64,000 nucleotides of DNA from Catalinimonas alkaloidigena. GTDB taxonomy: Bacteria > Bacteroidota > Bacteroidia > Cytophagales > Cyclobacteriaceae. Of the stretch, positions 18,122 to 27,798 are shown piece after piece; the stretch's first letter is position 1; the number at the start of each line of letters is the position of its first letter. A model generated the notes under the pieces. That model searched no databases and had not been told where the DNA came from. It saw nothing but the letters and a program-made list of their open reading frames with translations. The position numbers and the translations under genes were made by a program. The stretch spans positions 253,001 through 317,000 of the forward strand of contig NZ_JAQFIL010000001.1 of NCBI RefSeq assembly GCF_029504655.1. The letters are read 5' to 3'.

Positions 18122-21076
18122 TTATCTTAATTTTTGAAAAAGAAAAATCATAGAAGAAAATAAAAATGTACTAATTAGTATGAATATTAAAACTCTATAT
18201 GGATTGCTATTTTTATGTAAATCAATTGGAGATTTTTGGCCTGATAGATACATGCCAGCCCAGTATCTGGGGTGAGATAGGAGTTCATCGCTTTCTTGTA
18301 AATACGCTAGCTTCGCATTTCTCAAGACTGTGCTAATATCTTTCTGTTCTGTGATTTCTTCATAAAAGTACTTCATAATCTTTGAAGTTTGCATGTCATC
18401 AATTCTCCATAATGAGGCGACTACGGATCTACAACCTGCGTACTGAAAAGCTCTGGTAAGGTTGTAGACTCCTTCGCCATCAAAAAATTTACCCAGACCA
18501 GTTTCGCAGGCACTCAGAACCGCAAGCTCAGCATTTAGGTTCATTGTCATTAATTCATAATAATATAAGAAGGGAGAGGTATTATTATTTAGTGAGTTAA
18601 AATTCAGCCTACCCATTAATGGGTTATTATGATCTGATTCTCCATGTACAGCAAGATGAATGATTTGAAAGTCCGCTCCATATTTAATGAAATTTTGCTT
18701 GGTAGCGTTTTTCCCGGAAAAAATCTCTGTCTCAATATTATTTTTGATTTCTTCTGCTTCATTGAATGTTCCCATTATCTGAGTCCCTTTCGCATCTTCT
18801 TGCTGATGATCACTACTGTAGCTGAATACCAGAGCCTTGGGTTGCAGATTTAAATAGTCCTCTCTTTCAATTACCCCATTAGCTAATAAATTAGCTGAAA
18901 ATGCGTAACTAATGATTTTCCTATTCAACAAGTAGGCAAGAGATTTATAATTTACGTCATTGTCTGTAGGCTTATCTCGAACTAGCACCTCAAAAGGAAG
19001 ATATGCCAGTTTTCTGTCAGCAATTATGATCAGCTCATTATTTTCCCGAAGAAAATCAATTTCTTCACTGATCAATTTATTATAAAGATTTACTGAATTT
19101 TCAACAAAAGAATTGAATTCTTTATTCAAGTTCGTTAAGTCAATAGGGTTAGATACTATATTCAGTAAAATATCTAACGATTCATTTAGAGATAGTAACT
19201 CATTAGTTTTTCTAATTTTAGACTTTTTAGTTGACGGGTTATAACTGTAAATGTAAATAGCGGAGTCACCATAAAAATATTCAACTAAAGCTGTATTGTT
19301 TTTAACTAAATATTGTTTTACTTCAGTTAAATCTAAAGTTGGCTGCGATGAAATATTCATCAGCTTAGGATACTTAATACTTAGTAATTCATTTACTGTA
19401 TTAAGTTTTCTCTCGGCATTAAAGATTTTACCTTGTAAAAGGTTTATTTCATGCTCTTCAGCTTTCTTTTGTACTTCATTGTTCAATCTAGCTTTAAGAA
19501 AGTGTAGTTCTTCATCTAATTTTTTTGACTTAGTGAATAATGTGTCCGCCTGTAAAATATTGGATGTTGAATAATGGAGATATTTGTCTAGTTCATTAGC
19601 AAGTATTTGCCCTTTATTTCTTTCCATAAAAACAAAGAATAAATCTGAAAGCGTATCATGCTTATTATGTTTATTGATTTCATAAATACAATTAAGCGCT
19701 CTTTCATAATGACTTCTATACCCTTTAGCCTGAGTAAGCTTATCAAACTCCCTATCGACTTCTTCCCTATTTAATACTAATAGCTGATCAATTTCTTTGT
19801 AGATGTTAAGTGCTTTGTATAAGTATTCTGTATCATTTTCTAGATGATATAACTTTTCATAACTATAAGCTTTTAAGCTCAAAGCATCTGTATGATCTTT
19901 GATTTTCGCAGGTAGATTTTCCCGATAAACCAGTTCTAAAGCCAGGTCTGAATATTTTTTGATCTCATTTATTTGATTGAAGTTGCGATAAAGCTTTGCT
20001 TTATCGATATAAATTTTCATTTCATGAAATTCTTGCTTAGCTGCATAACTCAAACTTAAGTCATAGTATGTTAAAGTAGAATCTATATCTGAAGTTATAA
20101 ATGTGGTACCTAATTGTTGGTATGCCAAAGCTAAATTCAGGCTATCGTTTTCGCCCTTTGAATGAAGTAAGCTTAAACTTTTCCTAACGATTATTCTTGC
20201 ACTATCGTATTGTTCTGTTTCCATATACGCCCCACCTAAATTGGTATAATATTTTTCTGTATTCTTGGCGTTTTTTGGAGCCAATTTTATGGCTTTATAA
20301 TAATAGGTAATGGCTTGATCAAATTGGGCAGCATCAAAAAATGCATTTGCTATTGCATTATAGCAATTGGCAATTTTTTTATTATCATCAGGATTATTCT
20401 TAATAAGATAAAATAATGCCTGCCTGCCATAGGTAACTGCTTTTTCGTGCTCACCTTTTGAGCGGTATGTTGTGGCTAAATTATAGAAATTATTGGCTAA
20501 TACTTCATACTTATGATATTCATGGATTTTCTCACGAATTGCTAATGCTTTCAGATAATGGCTTTCTGCATTAAAATAATCTTGTAATACCCATTTATAC
20601 ACATCTCCAATGGCTTCATGTACTTCTGCAACCTCATCCGATATTTCATCATATATCTTAAGTCTAAGTTCCAGGGCATTCATATGATAATAAAGGGCAG
20701 AGTCTGGTTGATAGGTCCTATCCAAAGTTTGTCCTTTTCTTAGATATAAATCAGAAAGTAGCTTATTATTACTGGTGTTCTTTTTATTGTACTCAGAAAA
20801 AGCAAGATCAAGATAGAAAAAAGCACTATCATAATTTGCCATATTTGTTTGCAAACTTCCTATAAGAATAAGGGTTGCAATATGATTTTGAGATTTTTCT
20901 GAATGGTTAAATTCTCTTAATGCTTTATGATAGATGGTTAGTGCTTGCTCATACTGCCTGCTTTCCTTTAAGGAATCAGCTTTTACCAGATAAGTATGGT
21001 TGTAGATATCCCCATAATCTGTTGAATCACTAGTAAGTGAAAAGGTGCAAAGTAGTAGAAATAGTGAGGCTATCAT
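18122..21076 (-). CDS. TPR-CHAT caspase-like protease, membrane-anchored
   Basis: 984 residues. Short signal peptide (residues 1-16), about eight to ten TPR repeats (25-420), a coiled-coil connector (about 480-570), a CHAT domain (about 650-940) and a C-terminal membrane helix (about 958-980). The catalytic pair is His811 in LAVHGESD and Cys857 in LSACETG, followed by the GVYNLTRAFQYAG and VVASLWRIDD motifs typical of CHAT. CHAT domains are clan CD cysteine peptidases of the separase/caspase fold. Signal peptide plus C-terminal helix put the protease in the periplasm, the same side as the TPR part of the anti-sigma-like protein. Regulated cleavage of that protein is a testable idea. Confidence 0.85.
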   Translation of the reverse strand: MIASLFLLLCTFSLTSDSTDYGDIYNHTYLVKADSLKESRQYEQALTIYHKALREFNHSEKSQNHIATLILIGSLQTNMANYDSAFFYLDLAFSEYNKKNTSNNKLLSDLYLRKGQTLDRTYQPDSALYYHMNALELRLKIYDEISDEVAEVHEAIGDVYKWVLQDYFNAESHYLKALAIREKIHEYHKYEVLANNFYNLATTYRSKGEHEKAVTYGRQALFYLIKNNPDDNKKIANCYNAIANAFFDAAQFDQAITYYYKAIKLAPKNAKNTEKYYTNLGGAYMETEQYDSARIIVRKSLSLLHSKGENDSLNLALAYQQLGTTFITSDIDSTLTYYDLSLSYAAKQEFHEMKIYIDKAKLYRNFNQINEIKKYSDLALELVYRENLPAKIKDHTDALSLKAYSYEKLYHLENDTEYLYKALNIYKEIDQLLVLNREEVDREFDKLTQAKGYRSHYERALNCIYEINKHNKHDTLSDLFFVFMERNKGQILANELDKYLHYSTSNILQADTLFTKSKKLDEELHFLKARLNNEVQKKAEEHEINLLQGKIFNAERKLNTVNELLSIKYPKLMNISSQPTLDLTEVKQYLVKNNTALVEYFYGDSAIYIYSYNPSTKKSKIRKTNELLSLNESLDILLNIVSNPIDLTNLNKEFNSFVENSVNLYNKLISEEIDFLRENNELIIIADRKLAYLPFEVLVRDKPTDNDVNYKSLAYLLNRKIISYAFSANLLANGVIEREDYLNLQPKALVFSYSSDHQQEDAKGTQIMGTFNEAEEIKNNIETEIFSGKNATKQNFIKYGADFQIIHLAVHGESDHNNPLMGRLNFNSLNNNTSPFLYYYELMTMNLNAELAVLSACETGLGKFFDGEGVYNLTRAFQYAGCRSVVASLWRIDDMQTSKIMKYFYEEITEQKDISTVLRNAKLAYLQESDELLSHPRYWAGMYLSGQKSPIDLHKNSNPYRVLIFILISTFLFSSMIFLFQKLR

Positions 21077-21227
21077 GGAAGTCAGGTTAATAGTAAACTC
21101 AGTAACAGTGACAAGTCTGTAGTTAGGTAATACTACTCTACAATGAAATTAAGAAATTTTTTTGATCATTCAAGGTTACTTTTCTAAGTGCTTCTCATAA
21201 AGGCTAAACTTAAAAATTATTATAGCC

Positions 21228-21791
21228 ATGAGAACACACTACACTACCTTAGTCTTTTTATTTTGTCTTACTACTTTACTGTCCTTAAAAGGAAATGGAC
21301 AATCTGTCAACCAAGAAAGTAGCAATAATAATATTGTTGACTTCCATACCAGGCTAGTTATAGCTTCTCCTAATCACACATTTTCCCAGGTAGAAACTAT
21401 CAATTATGATTACTCAGATTACAAAGCGGCTAATATTGGGGGAAGCCTGAAAGTACAGTTTTTTGATGCTATTTATGGAGAGTATGCTCTCCTGTTCAAT
21501 CTGTATAGTCAGAGAACCAGTCAGTTTTATGCTGGAATAGAAACACCTTCAAAAGGAATTCGTCTGGGCGTAAGGTATCTTTTCAGTAATGATCAGCTAA
21601 TGCCTGTTCGGGAAGATGGAGAGGGGAGAGATCTGCAAATGTATATCACGCTTGGAGGTGCTAAGGGAGGTTTAGAAATCGCCTTAGGAAACATTAATAA
21701 GCTCTTATCCTCAAGTTCTACCATTGATCCTATTGCTTTAACTGATGTACAAGTAAGACTCAATATGGCACTTTGGAGTAGCAGGAAGTAA
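21228..21791 (+). CDS. Exported hypothetical protein
   Basis: 187 residues with a signal peptide (cleavage near GNGQ, residue 25). The remainder alternates beta-like stretches such as IGGSLKVQFFDAIYGEYALLF and could be a small barrel or beta-sandwich. No family recognised. It is followed 21 bp later by the frameshifted acetyltransferase. Its upstream region separates it from the divergent CHAT gene by 151 bp. Confidence 0.55.
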   Translation: MRTHYTTLVFLFCLTTLLSLKGNGQSVNQESSNNNIVDFHTRLVIASPNHTFSQVETINYDYSDYKAANIGGSLKVQFFDAIYGEYALLFNLYSQRTSQFYAGIETPSKGIRLGVRYLFSNDQLMPVREDGEGRDLQMYITLGGAKGGLEIALGNINKLLSSSSTIDPIALTDVQVRLNMALWSSRK

Positions 21792-21812
21792 AAATTATTT
21801 ACCAATAGATTT

Positions 21813-22390
21813 ATGGAAAATTGTTTCACCCCTAGGATTTTAACTGATAGATCTCGTTTAGATGAGATCTATCAACTTAGAGTAAATGCGTATGAGCATT
21901 CTCCTAGCAGCAAATTTATTAATTGGTCAATATTTCCTATGGTTGGAAAGATAGTCTAGATAAAGAAGCAAATCATTGGGTTATTGAACATGAAGGGAAA
22001 ATAATAGCAAGTTCGCGCCTTTGTATGATTAGTAATCTCAATATAATTGAAGAAAACTACCATCAATTTGGATTGCCTGTCACAGGAAATTACGCCTTCT
22101 TCTCAAGATTGGTTGTGGATAGTAAGTTTTGGAAAATAGGGTTAGCCCACAGAATGGATAAAGTAAGACTAGAATTTATAAGAGCGAATAATATTGAACT
22201 TACCTTGGCTTGGGCAAGGAAAGAAAGATTGCCATCACTACATAAACTGGGGTTCAAGAACCTTGGAAACATGAGCTTAACTTTTGGTACTAAAAAAGAA
22301 ATTGTAAGTGCTGTTTTATTAGATTGTAGTTCTTTAGTTAAAGGGAAGGCTTTAAATTATGGAAATCGAAAAGAATTAAACTGTTTCTAA
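21813..22390 (+). pseudogene. GNAT-like acetyltransferase with one frameshift
   Basis: An ATG at 21813 opens a frame whose first 42 residues look like the start of a GNAT (TDRSRLDEIYQLRVNAYEHS). It then fails at a TAG near 21957. The second frame, open to 22390, carries the rest of the fold (GKIIASSRLC, FFSRLVVDSKFWKIGLAHRM, WARKERLPSLHKLGFKNLG). One added base near TTTCCTATGG (about 21933-21942) joins them as FPNGWKDSLD. This is most likely a one-base deletion; sequencing error is possible. An N-acyltransferase role is inferred from the fold only. Confidence 0.7.
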
Positions 22391-22477
22391 ATAATGAATT
22401 GCTCCCAGTTGAAATGGACCAAAAAAGTAACCATCTCAAATCTGGACATGTGGTTCTTTCAAACTAAATAAAAGAGA

Positions 22478-24535
22478 ATGGATACAAAACCCGGCATAAG
22501 AGAATTCTTTTTTGACCTCAAAGATATTTCAAAGCGTATCTGGTTTATTTACCTGATGATCATAGTAGGTGGACTTGCCTTTACACTACCTAGTCAGGCC
22601 CGAGACTTGTTTCAGTCTTTTATCGTTAAAAAGCTTGATATTTATATTCTTGGGTTTTCCGCTGCCTTACTGATTTGGTCCATTATTGTTTGGGTAGTTT
22701 GCAGGAGTACATTACTACTTTTACCTCCACCTGCTCATAATTTTGATCAAAGAAGTAAGTTTGATAAAAATATTCTAAGGGAGAGGCCTTATTTCAAATT
22801 AGCGAAAGTCTTACCTCCTTTATTAGGTACCATGCCCTACCTTATCGCTGCGCTAGGTTTTTATTCCGCACGTTTAGACGGACATGGTTTTACAGTATTC
22901 TGCTTTATATTAATTTACCTGATACTGGCAACCCTTACTTTTATTCTGATTTACCAAAAAGAAAAAAGTGACTTTCAATACAGGAGCCCTAAAGGAATAC
23001 AACTATCCTATTATACTAATAGGCTTAGAAAGCTAAAATTCCTACCGGACCTATATCGTTTGCCTTACTTAATTGGTATAAGTTTGTCTATCTTATCATT
23101 GCTTCTCTTCTTACCATGGATTAGTATATTCACATCAGTATTCCTGGGCGCTCCTACCATTGTGGTTATGGGTTTAACGACAGTGACACTCATTCTAGGT
23201 ACTTTGAACTATTTAGATTATCGTACCCGTTACCCCTTGATTGCTATGGCAATTATTTTCAGCATACTTTTTAGCATCATCAATAATAATCATGAGGTAC
23301 GGACCGTTCCAAGCCCATTGGTTGACAAAAGACCAGACCTAACTGAGTATATTGAAAGTTGGATTAAGCAAAAATCCAAAGCCTCTAAAGACAGTGCTAG
23401 TATTCCTTTGATTATCGTAGCTGCCGAAGGTGGAGGCATACGTTCACTTAACTGGACAGCAGGCGTCTTAAAGCAGTTGAGTGATTCTATACCAGTATTC
23501 TATGAGCATGTATTTGCCCTCAGTACCGTATCCGGTGGGTCAGTAGGAAGTATCTTTTACCATACATTTCAATCAGATTTTTCCAGTGTGGAAAGAAAAA
23601 ATCTGAGTGCTGAATTTGATACTTTAATTACAGCTGATTATTTGTCTAATGTCACGGCTGCCCTAATGTACCCTGAACTTCTTCAGGTTATTCTTCCTTT
23701 TCCTGTACCATTTTTTGATCGCGCAAGATATCTGGAAGATTCCTGGGCGCACAAATACGAACAGACAACTGGGAAAAATAGTATGAAAGATAATTTTCTT
23801 AGTTTTTGGAAGAATGATAGCACATATACTCCACGACTTTTTGTTAATTCTGCACTTACTGAAACTGGTCAAAAAGTTGTTCTAAGCAGCGTGAAACTGG
23901 ATACAACATTTTTCCCTGATGTGATTGACTTTCATCTGGAGACAGGAAAAGATGTTGCTATGAAAGTAGCAGCTTCCATAAGCTCTCGCTTTCCCTACGT
24001 TACACCTGCTGGAACAATCAGAAATAGGTGTGAATATAAATCAGGAAATCTGGTAGATGGAGGTTATTATGAAAACACTGGTATGGGCACTGCAATTCAG
24101 CTTTTTAATGCTGTGACAAGTGTAGTTAGGGATAGCCTAAAAAGCGATACAGAGCTTAAGCCTGTCAAATTGATGCTCATATTTATCCAAAATAATGATT
24201 ACTCTGAGAATGAGAAAAAAAATCCAGATTTTCTAATAGATCTTATCGCACCTCCCAAAGCACTATTGAATACCTGGGGGCGTCAGAGTGTTTCAGTTGA
24301 CAAAACCACTGAAATACTGAGTAAAAAGTTAAGTTATCCCATTGCCTATACTAAGTTTGAGTTAGCTAATAAGTCAGAAAAGGGGGAGATTGTTTTACCC
24401 TTAGGTTGGTACATTTCTGATACAGCCAGAAATGTATCTAGAGAGCAAATATCAAACATTACTAACCCAAAGAAAGATTCTAGTAACTATTATTCTTTTC
24501 AGACAGTTAAAAGTTTTTTAAAAACAGCACCATAA
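22478..24535 (+). CDS. Seven-helix membrane patatin-like phospholipase
   Basis: 685 residues. Seven predicted membrane helices lie in the first 270 residues (near 21-38, 53-75, 113-130, 137-159, 196-222, 226-245, 252-269). A patatin domain at about 308-600 has the oxyanion motif GGGIR at 318-322, the nucleophile Ser355 in GGSVG, and catalytic Asp527 in DGGYYENTG. Patatins hydrolyse acyl esters of phospholipids. An N-terminal helix bundle this large is not part of the basic fold and places the enzyme in the inner membrane with the catalytic domain on one face. It may be a membrane-damaging effector, given the island context, but no CD-NTase or TIR partner is adjacent. It converges with the WYL gene, 5 bp apart. 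Confidence 0.85.
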   Translation: MDTKPGIREFFFDLKDISKRIWFIYLMIIVGGLAFTLPSQARDLFQSFIVKKLDIYILGFSAALLIWSIIVWVVCRSTLLLLPPPAHNFDQRSKFDKNILRERPYFKLAKVLPPLLGTMPYLIAALGFYSARLDGHGFTVFCFILIYLILATLTFILIYQKEKSDFQYRSPKGIQLSYYTNRLRKLKFLPDLYRLPYLIGISLSILSLLLFLPWISIFTSVFLGAPTIVVMGLTTVTLILGTLNYLDYRTRYPLIAMAIIFSILFSIINNNHEVRTVPSPLVDKRPDLTEYIESWIKQKSKASKDSASIPLIIVAAEGGGIRSLNWTAGVLKQLSDSIPVFYEHVFALSTVSGGSVGSIFYHTFQSDFSSVERKNLSAEFDTLITADYLSNVTAALMYPELLQVILPFPVPFFDRARYLEDSWAHKYEQTTGKNSMKDNFLSFWKNDSTYTPRLFVNSALTETGQKVVLSSVKLDTTFFPDVIDFHLETGKDVAMKVAASISSRFPYVTPAGTIRNRCEYKSGNLVDGGYYENTGMGTAIQLFNAVTSVVRDSLKSDTELKPVKLMLIFIQNNDYSENEKKNPDFLIDLIAPPKALLNTWGRQSVSVDKTTEILSKKLSYPIAYTKFELANKSEKGEIVLPLGWYISDTARNVSREQISNITNPKKDSSNYYSFQTVKSFLKTAP

Positions 24536-24540
24536 TCTTA

Positions 24541-26289
24541 TTAACGGGTAAACATAACTGCTTCCTTCTCCCCCCACTCAAAACCATTGGATAATTCACT
24601 AGAGGCAAATTCCAGGTGGATGACTCTTCTGGATTGAGCATTGGTGGTTTTTTGGGAGGCGTGGAGGGTGAGGGGTTTCATGAGGTGGATTCCTCCTGCT
24701 TCTACTTCACAGTATGTTGGCGTTTTGGTTTGACGAAATTGTTCAATTTGCTGATGATCCCAAATGCCAAAATGAGACTTTGGATATACGTGAAGTGCGC
24801 CGTTCTCAGCGGTAGTTTTATCCAAATGAATGCGGATGGTATACATGTTCTTCAAAATATCTACGGGTGGCCTGACACTGATCACGCCCTTCTTGCTGGT
24901 CCATCCTGAGTATCCTTCGGTTTCTATTTTCTCTTGAACATTGATGGGGACATCCTGATGCCAAGACACGTACCAATTGGAAGTAGATGGTTTGTCAAAA
25001 TAGATGGCTTTGCAGAGGAAATAGTCTTCTCCCATACCTTCTTTGATGAGGGTATGTAGCTTAAGGTTGAAAATATGTTCCTTCAATACAGGAAGTTCTT
25101 GCAGCAACTTTCTGATGGCGAAAACTTCAGTGCTGTTTTGTCCATCCACACTGGCTTTGTAACTATCTAATATCCGGCACATTTGCTCTACTTCTTTTGT
25201 AGTGTAGATACCATCCAGTACAGCAGTACCCCTGCGGTCAACTTTTTTAATGGTTTCTTTAGCTACTATGGGATGAAGGTCATAGGTGTACAATTGGTGA
25301 GCCATGGCTACTCTTTTTTTAAGACTACGAAACAGTCGGGGAGGGTTTAATATTTTGATGGTTTCACCATAGCCTAAAAGCTCCTTTTCTAACTCAAAAT
25401 TCAGTTGCACATCCAGCGTAATGATACCTCCTCCGGGAAGTTTCTGTTTGAGTTGCTGAGAGTGATGAATAGGTTTGGTCAGAATATAGGGTAAGTGCTT
25501 CTGTTCTACGAAGATTTCAACATGTTCAGTACTACCGTTTATTTCCACACTCACACCTACCACATCTTTAAAATAGGTCTGTAAGTCATGTTGAGTATTG
25601 GGTATGTATGGAGCGTTGCAGGGAGCAATGTCAATTACCCTATCCAGGGCTAATAATAAAGGTAATTGCCTTTTCCCTTTAAAGCCCAGTACAAACCAGC
25701 GGTTACGAAATTCTTTCAAGAGCTGTGCATGAAAGTCGAAACTCTGAGGATTACGGGCTTTAAATGACTGATAGGTAAGATGTATTGCTTTTTTCTGAAT
25801 GATTGCCTGATATAAATCGTCGATGAATTCCAGCCCTTTTACATTTTCGTTGGTCTCAAACTGGATGACAGACTCTTGCTTGGTTTTTTCAGTATAAACT
25901 CTGTCTTCCAGCTTTTGCACCATGCCCGATAAATCATGGAAATGGCTAAAGCCCTTGAACTGCTTAAGAATTTCAATGACTTCAGTTAGCTTGTTTAAAT
26001 CCTTATCGGTAAGAGGAATATTGGTGATAGAGTAATATGGATCTTCATAAGTATAGTATTTCCTATCAGTTACCACGATAGGCGCATTATACCCAAGCTT
26101 TTCACTGCGCATCATTTGCAGGTCCAACTGCACAGTTCTGGTACTTACACCTTTCTCAATACCCTCATATTCGTAAAGAGCTTCGGAACAAGCTTCTACT
26201 AAATCTTCCAGTGTCCACTTACGAAAGCGGTTGCGCAGACATTGGTCAATGGTTTTGTAGCGTATGAGTGCATTTCTGTTAACAGGCAT
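24541..26289 (-). CDS. WYL-domain transcription regulator fused to a PhyH-type 2-oxoglutarate dioxygenase
   Basis: 582 residues from ATG 26289; an upstream in-frame start would add 15 residues that do not fit the family. Residues about 1-80 form a winged HTH. About 130-330 hold the WYL sensor (HLTYQSFKARNP, FRNRWFVLGFKGK). About 365-582 form a phytanoyl-CoA dioxygenase-like domain with the iron triad His444-x-Asp446 (WHQD) and His543 (LTLHASQ), and Arg552/553 for 2-oxoglutarate. Stand-alone WYL regulators usually end after the sensor at about 330 residues, so this is a true added domain. It is divergent from the Hen1-Pnkp operon, with a perfect inverted repeat between the starts, and most likely controls RNA repair. 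The dioxygenase may sense or act on a modified base or RNA (inference). Confidence 0.85.
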   Translation of the reverse strand: MPVNRNALIRYKTIDQCLRNRFRKWTLEDLVEACSEALYEYEGIEKGVSTRTVQLDLQMMRSEKLGYNAPIVVTDRKYYTYEDPYYSITNIPLTDKDLNKLTEVIEILKQFKGFSHFHDLSGMVQKLEDRVYTEKTKQESVIQFETNENVKGLEFIDDLYQAIIQKKAIHLTYQSFKARNPQSFDFHAQLLKEFRNRWFVLGFKGKRQLPLLLALDRVIDIAPCNAPYIPNTQHDLQTYFKDVVGVSVEINGSTEHVEIFVEQKHLPYILTKPIHHSQQLKQKLPGGGIITLDVQLNFELEKELLGYGETIKILNPPRLFRSLKKRVAMAHQLYTYDLHPIVAKETIKKVDRRGTAVLDGIYTTKEVEQMCRILDSYKASVDGQNSTEVFAIRKLLQELPVLKEHIFNLKLHTLIKEGMGEDYFLCKAIYFDKPSTSNWYVSWHQDVPINVQEKIETEGYSGWTSKKGVISVRPPVDILKNMYTIRIHLDKTTAENGALHVYPKSHFGIWDHQQIEQFRQTKTPTYCEVEAGGIHLMKPLTLHASQKTTNAQSRRVIHLEFASSELSNGFEWGEKEAVMFTR

Positions 26290-26325
26290 AAGCAAAAATT
26301 TTATCAAAAAAGTGAAATTTTTTCT

Positions 26326-26348
26326 ACTACGCAAAAAGATTGCGTAGT
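26326..26348. promoter_or_regulatory. Perfect 9-bp inverted repeat in the WYL/Hen1 divergent promoter
   Basis: Arms ACTACGCAA (26326-26334) and TTGCGTAGT (26340-26348) with a 5-bp spacer lie between the WYL start (26289) and the Hen1 start (26392). The spacing suits a dimeric regulator, and the WYL protein encoded next door is the obvious binder (inference). Confidence 0.75.
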
Positions 26349-26391
26349 GACTGCTTACACTTGTATCATTGATGAAGAAGATGATAAAAAG

Positions 26392-27789
26392 ATGTTACTA
26401 ACGATTTCAACTACATATTTGCTCGCTACCGATTTAGGTTATCTGTTGCACAAACATCCGGATCGCCTGCAAGAGGTAGCTCTTTCCAGTGGCAAAGCAC
26501 ATATTTTCTATCCTGAAGCAAATGAAGATAAATGCACCGTCGCTCTGCTGCTGGATATTGACCCTATATCATTGGTCAGGAATGCCAGAAATACGGCCAG
26601 TGAAGGCTTTACCTTAGGGCATTATGTCAATGACCGGCCTTATGTAGCCTCCTCTCTGATGAGCGTAGCAATTGCCAAAGCTTTTTCCACTGCGATGAAC
26701 GGTACTTGTGCGAATAGGCCTGAAGCAGTAGATAAAGTAATGCCCTTTGAGGTGAGTTTATCAGCTTTGCCTGCACCAAAAGGAGGAGAGTTGCTGATCA
26801 GAAAACTGTTTGAGCCACTGGGATATGAAATAGTGGTAGAAAGACAAACACTGGATGAGATCTTCCCGGAATGGGGAGAAAGCAAATACTATCATCTCAA
26901 ACTTACAGGTCAGACTCGTTTACAGGATCTACTTTCGCATCTGTACGTGCTGATCCCGGTATTGGATAATGATAAGCACTATTGGGTGAGTGAAGATGAA
27001 GTCAATAAGTTGCTCAAAAAAGGAGAAGGTTGGTTGAGCAACCACCCTGAAAAAGAGCAGATCATCAAACGCTATTTGCTCAACATTGGCAGGTTTACCA
27101 AAAGTGCTTTAGGGCAGTTGCTGGCTGAGGACACGGTAACAGATGAGGAAGACTCTGAAGAAGATGATGTGACAATCAAAAGAAAAGAGACCCTGCATCA
27201 GGAGAGGCTAAAGCAGGTCTTAAGTGAGCTAAAAGCATCTGGTGCTAAGTCAGTTTTAGATCTGGGTTGTGGAGAAGGAAAGTTGCTCAGGATGCTGCTT
27301 CGGGAGAAGCAGTTTGAAAATATTCTGGGCATGGATATCTCGTATCGCTCACTGGAAAAAGCAAAAGAGAGGCTTCATTTTCAGGAAATGGCTCCCAGAC
27401 AAAAAGAAAGGATTAATCTGATTCATGGAGCACTGACTTATAGAGATAAAAGACTGGAAGGCTTTGATGGCGCAGCATTGGTTGAGGTCATTGAGCATTT
27501 AGATGAAAACCGATTGGCTGCACTGGAAAGAGTGTTGTTTGAGTTTGCAAGACCGACTACAGTTGTGCTTACTACACCCAACCGGGATTACAACCAGCTT
27601 TTTGAATCGTTGGAATCTGGTGCTTTTCGTCATAGTGATCATCGCTTTGAGTGGAGTAGGGCTGAGTTCAAAGCCTGGGCTGGCAGAGTAGCTGAAGCTC
27701 ATGATTATGAAGTGAATTTTAAAGCTGTAGGAGAGGAGCATCCTAATTTCGGAGCACCTTCCCAGATGGCAATTTTCAACTTAAAGTAG
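26392..27789 (+). CDS. hen1: 3'-terminal RNA ribose 2'-O-methyltransferase Hen1
   Basis: 465 residues from ATG 26392; the frame is open 50 codons further up, but the family starts at MLLTISTT. The N-terminal half (about 1-240) is the Hen1 ligase-activating domain. The C-terminal half is the methyltransferase: SAM motif LDLGCGEG at 289-296, and metal ligands Glu365, Glu368, His369 (EVIEHLDE) and His417 (RHSDHRFEW). Bacterial Hen1 methylates the 2'-OH at the 3' end of cleaved RNA before Pnkp seals it, which protects the junction from a second cut. It is the first gene of a four-gene operon; Pnkp starts 9 bp after its stop. Confidence 0.95.
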   Translation: MLLTISTTYLLATDLGYLLHKHPDRLQEVALSSGKAHIFYPEANEDKCTVALLLDIDPISLVRNARNTASEGFTLGHYVNDRPYVASSLMSVAIAKAFSTAMNGTCANRPEAVDKVMPFEVSLSALPAPKGGELLIRKLFEPLGYEIVVERQTLDEIFPEWGESKYYHLKLTGQTRLQDLLSHLYVLIPVLDNDKHYWVSEDEVNKLLKKGEGWLSNHPEKEQIIKRYLLNIGRFTKSALGQLLAEDTVTDEEDSEEDDVTIKRKETLHQERLKQVLSELKASGAKSVLDLGCGEGKLLRMLLREKQFENILGMDISYRSLEKAKERLHFQEMAPRQKERINLIHGALTYRDKRLEGFDGAALVEVIEHLDENRLAALERVLFEFARPTTVVLTTPNRDYNQLFESLESGAFRHSDHRFEWSRAEFKAWAGRVAEAHDYEVNFKAVGEEHPNFGAPSQMAIFNLK

Positions 27790-27798
27790 CAACCAAAA

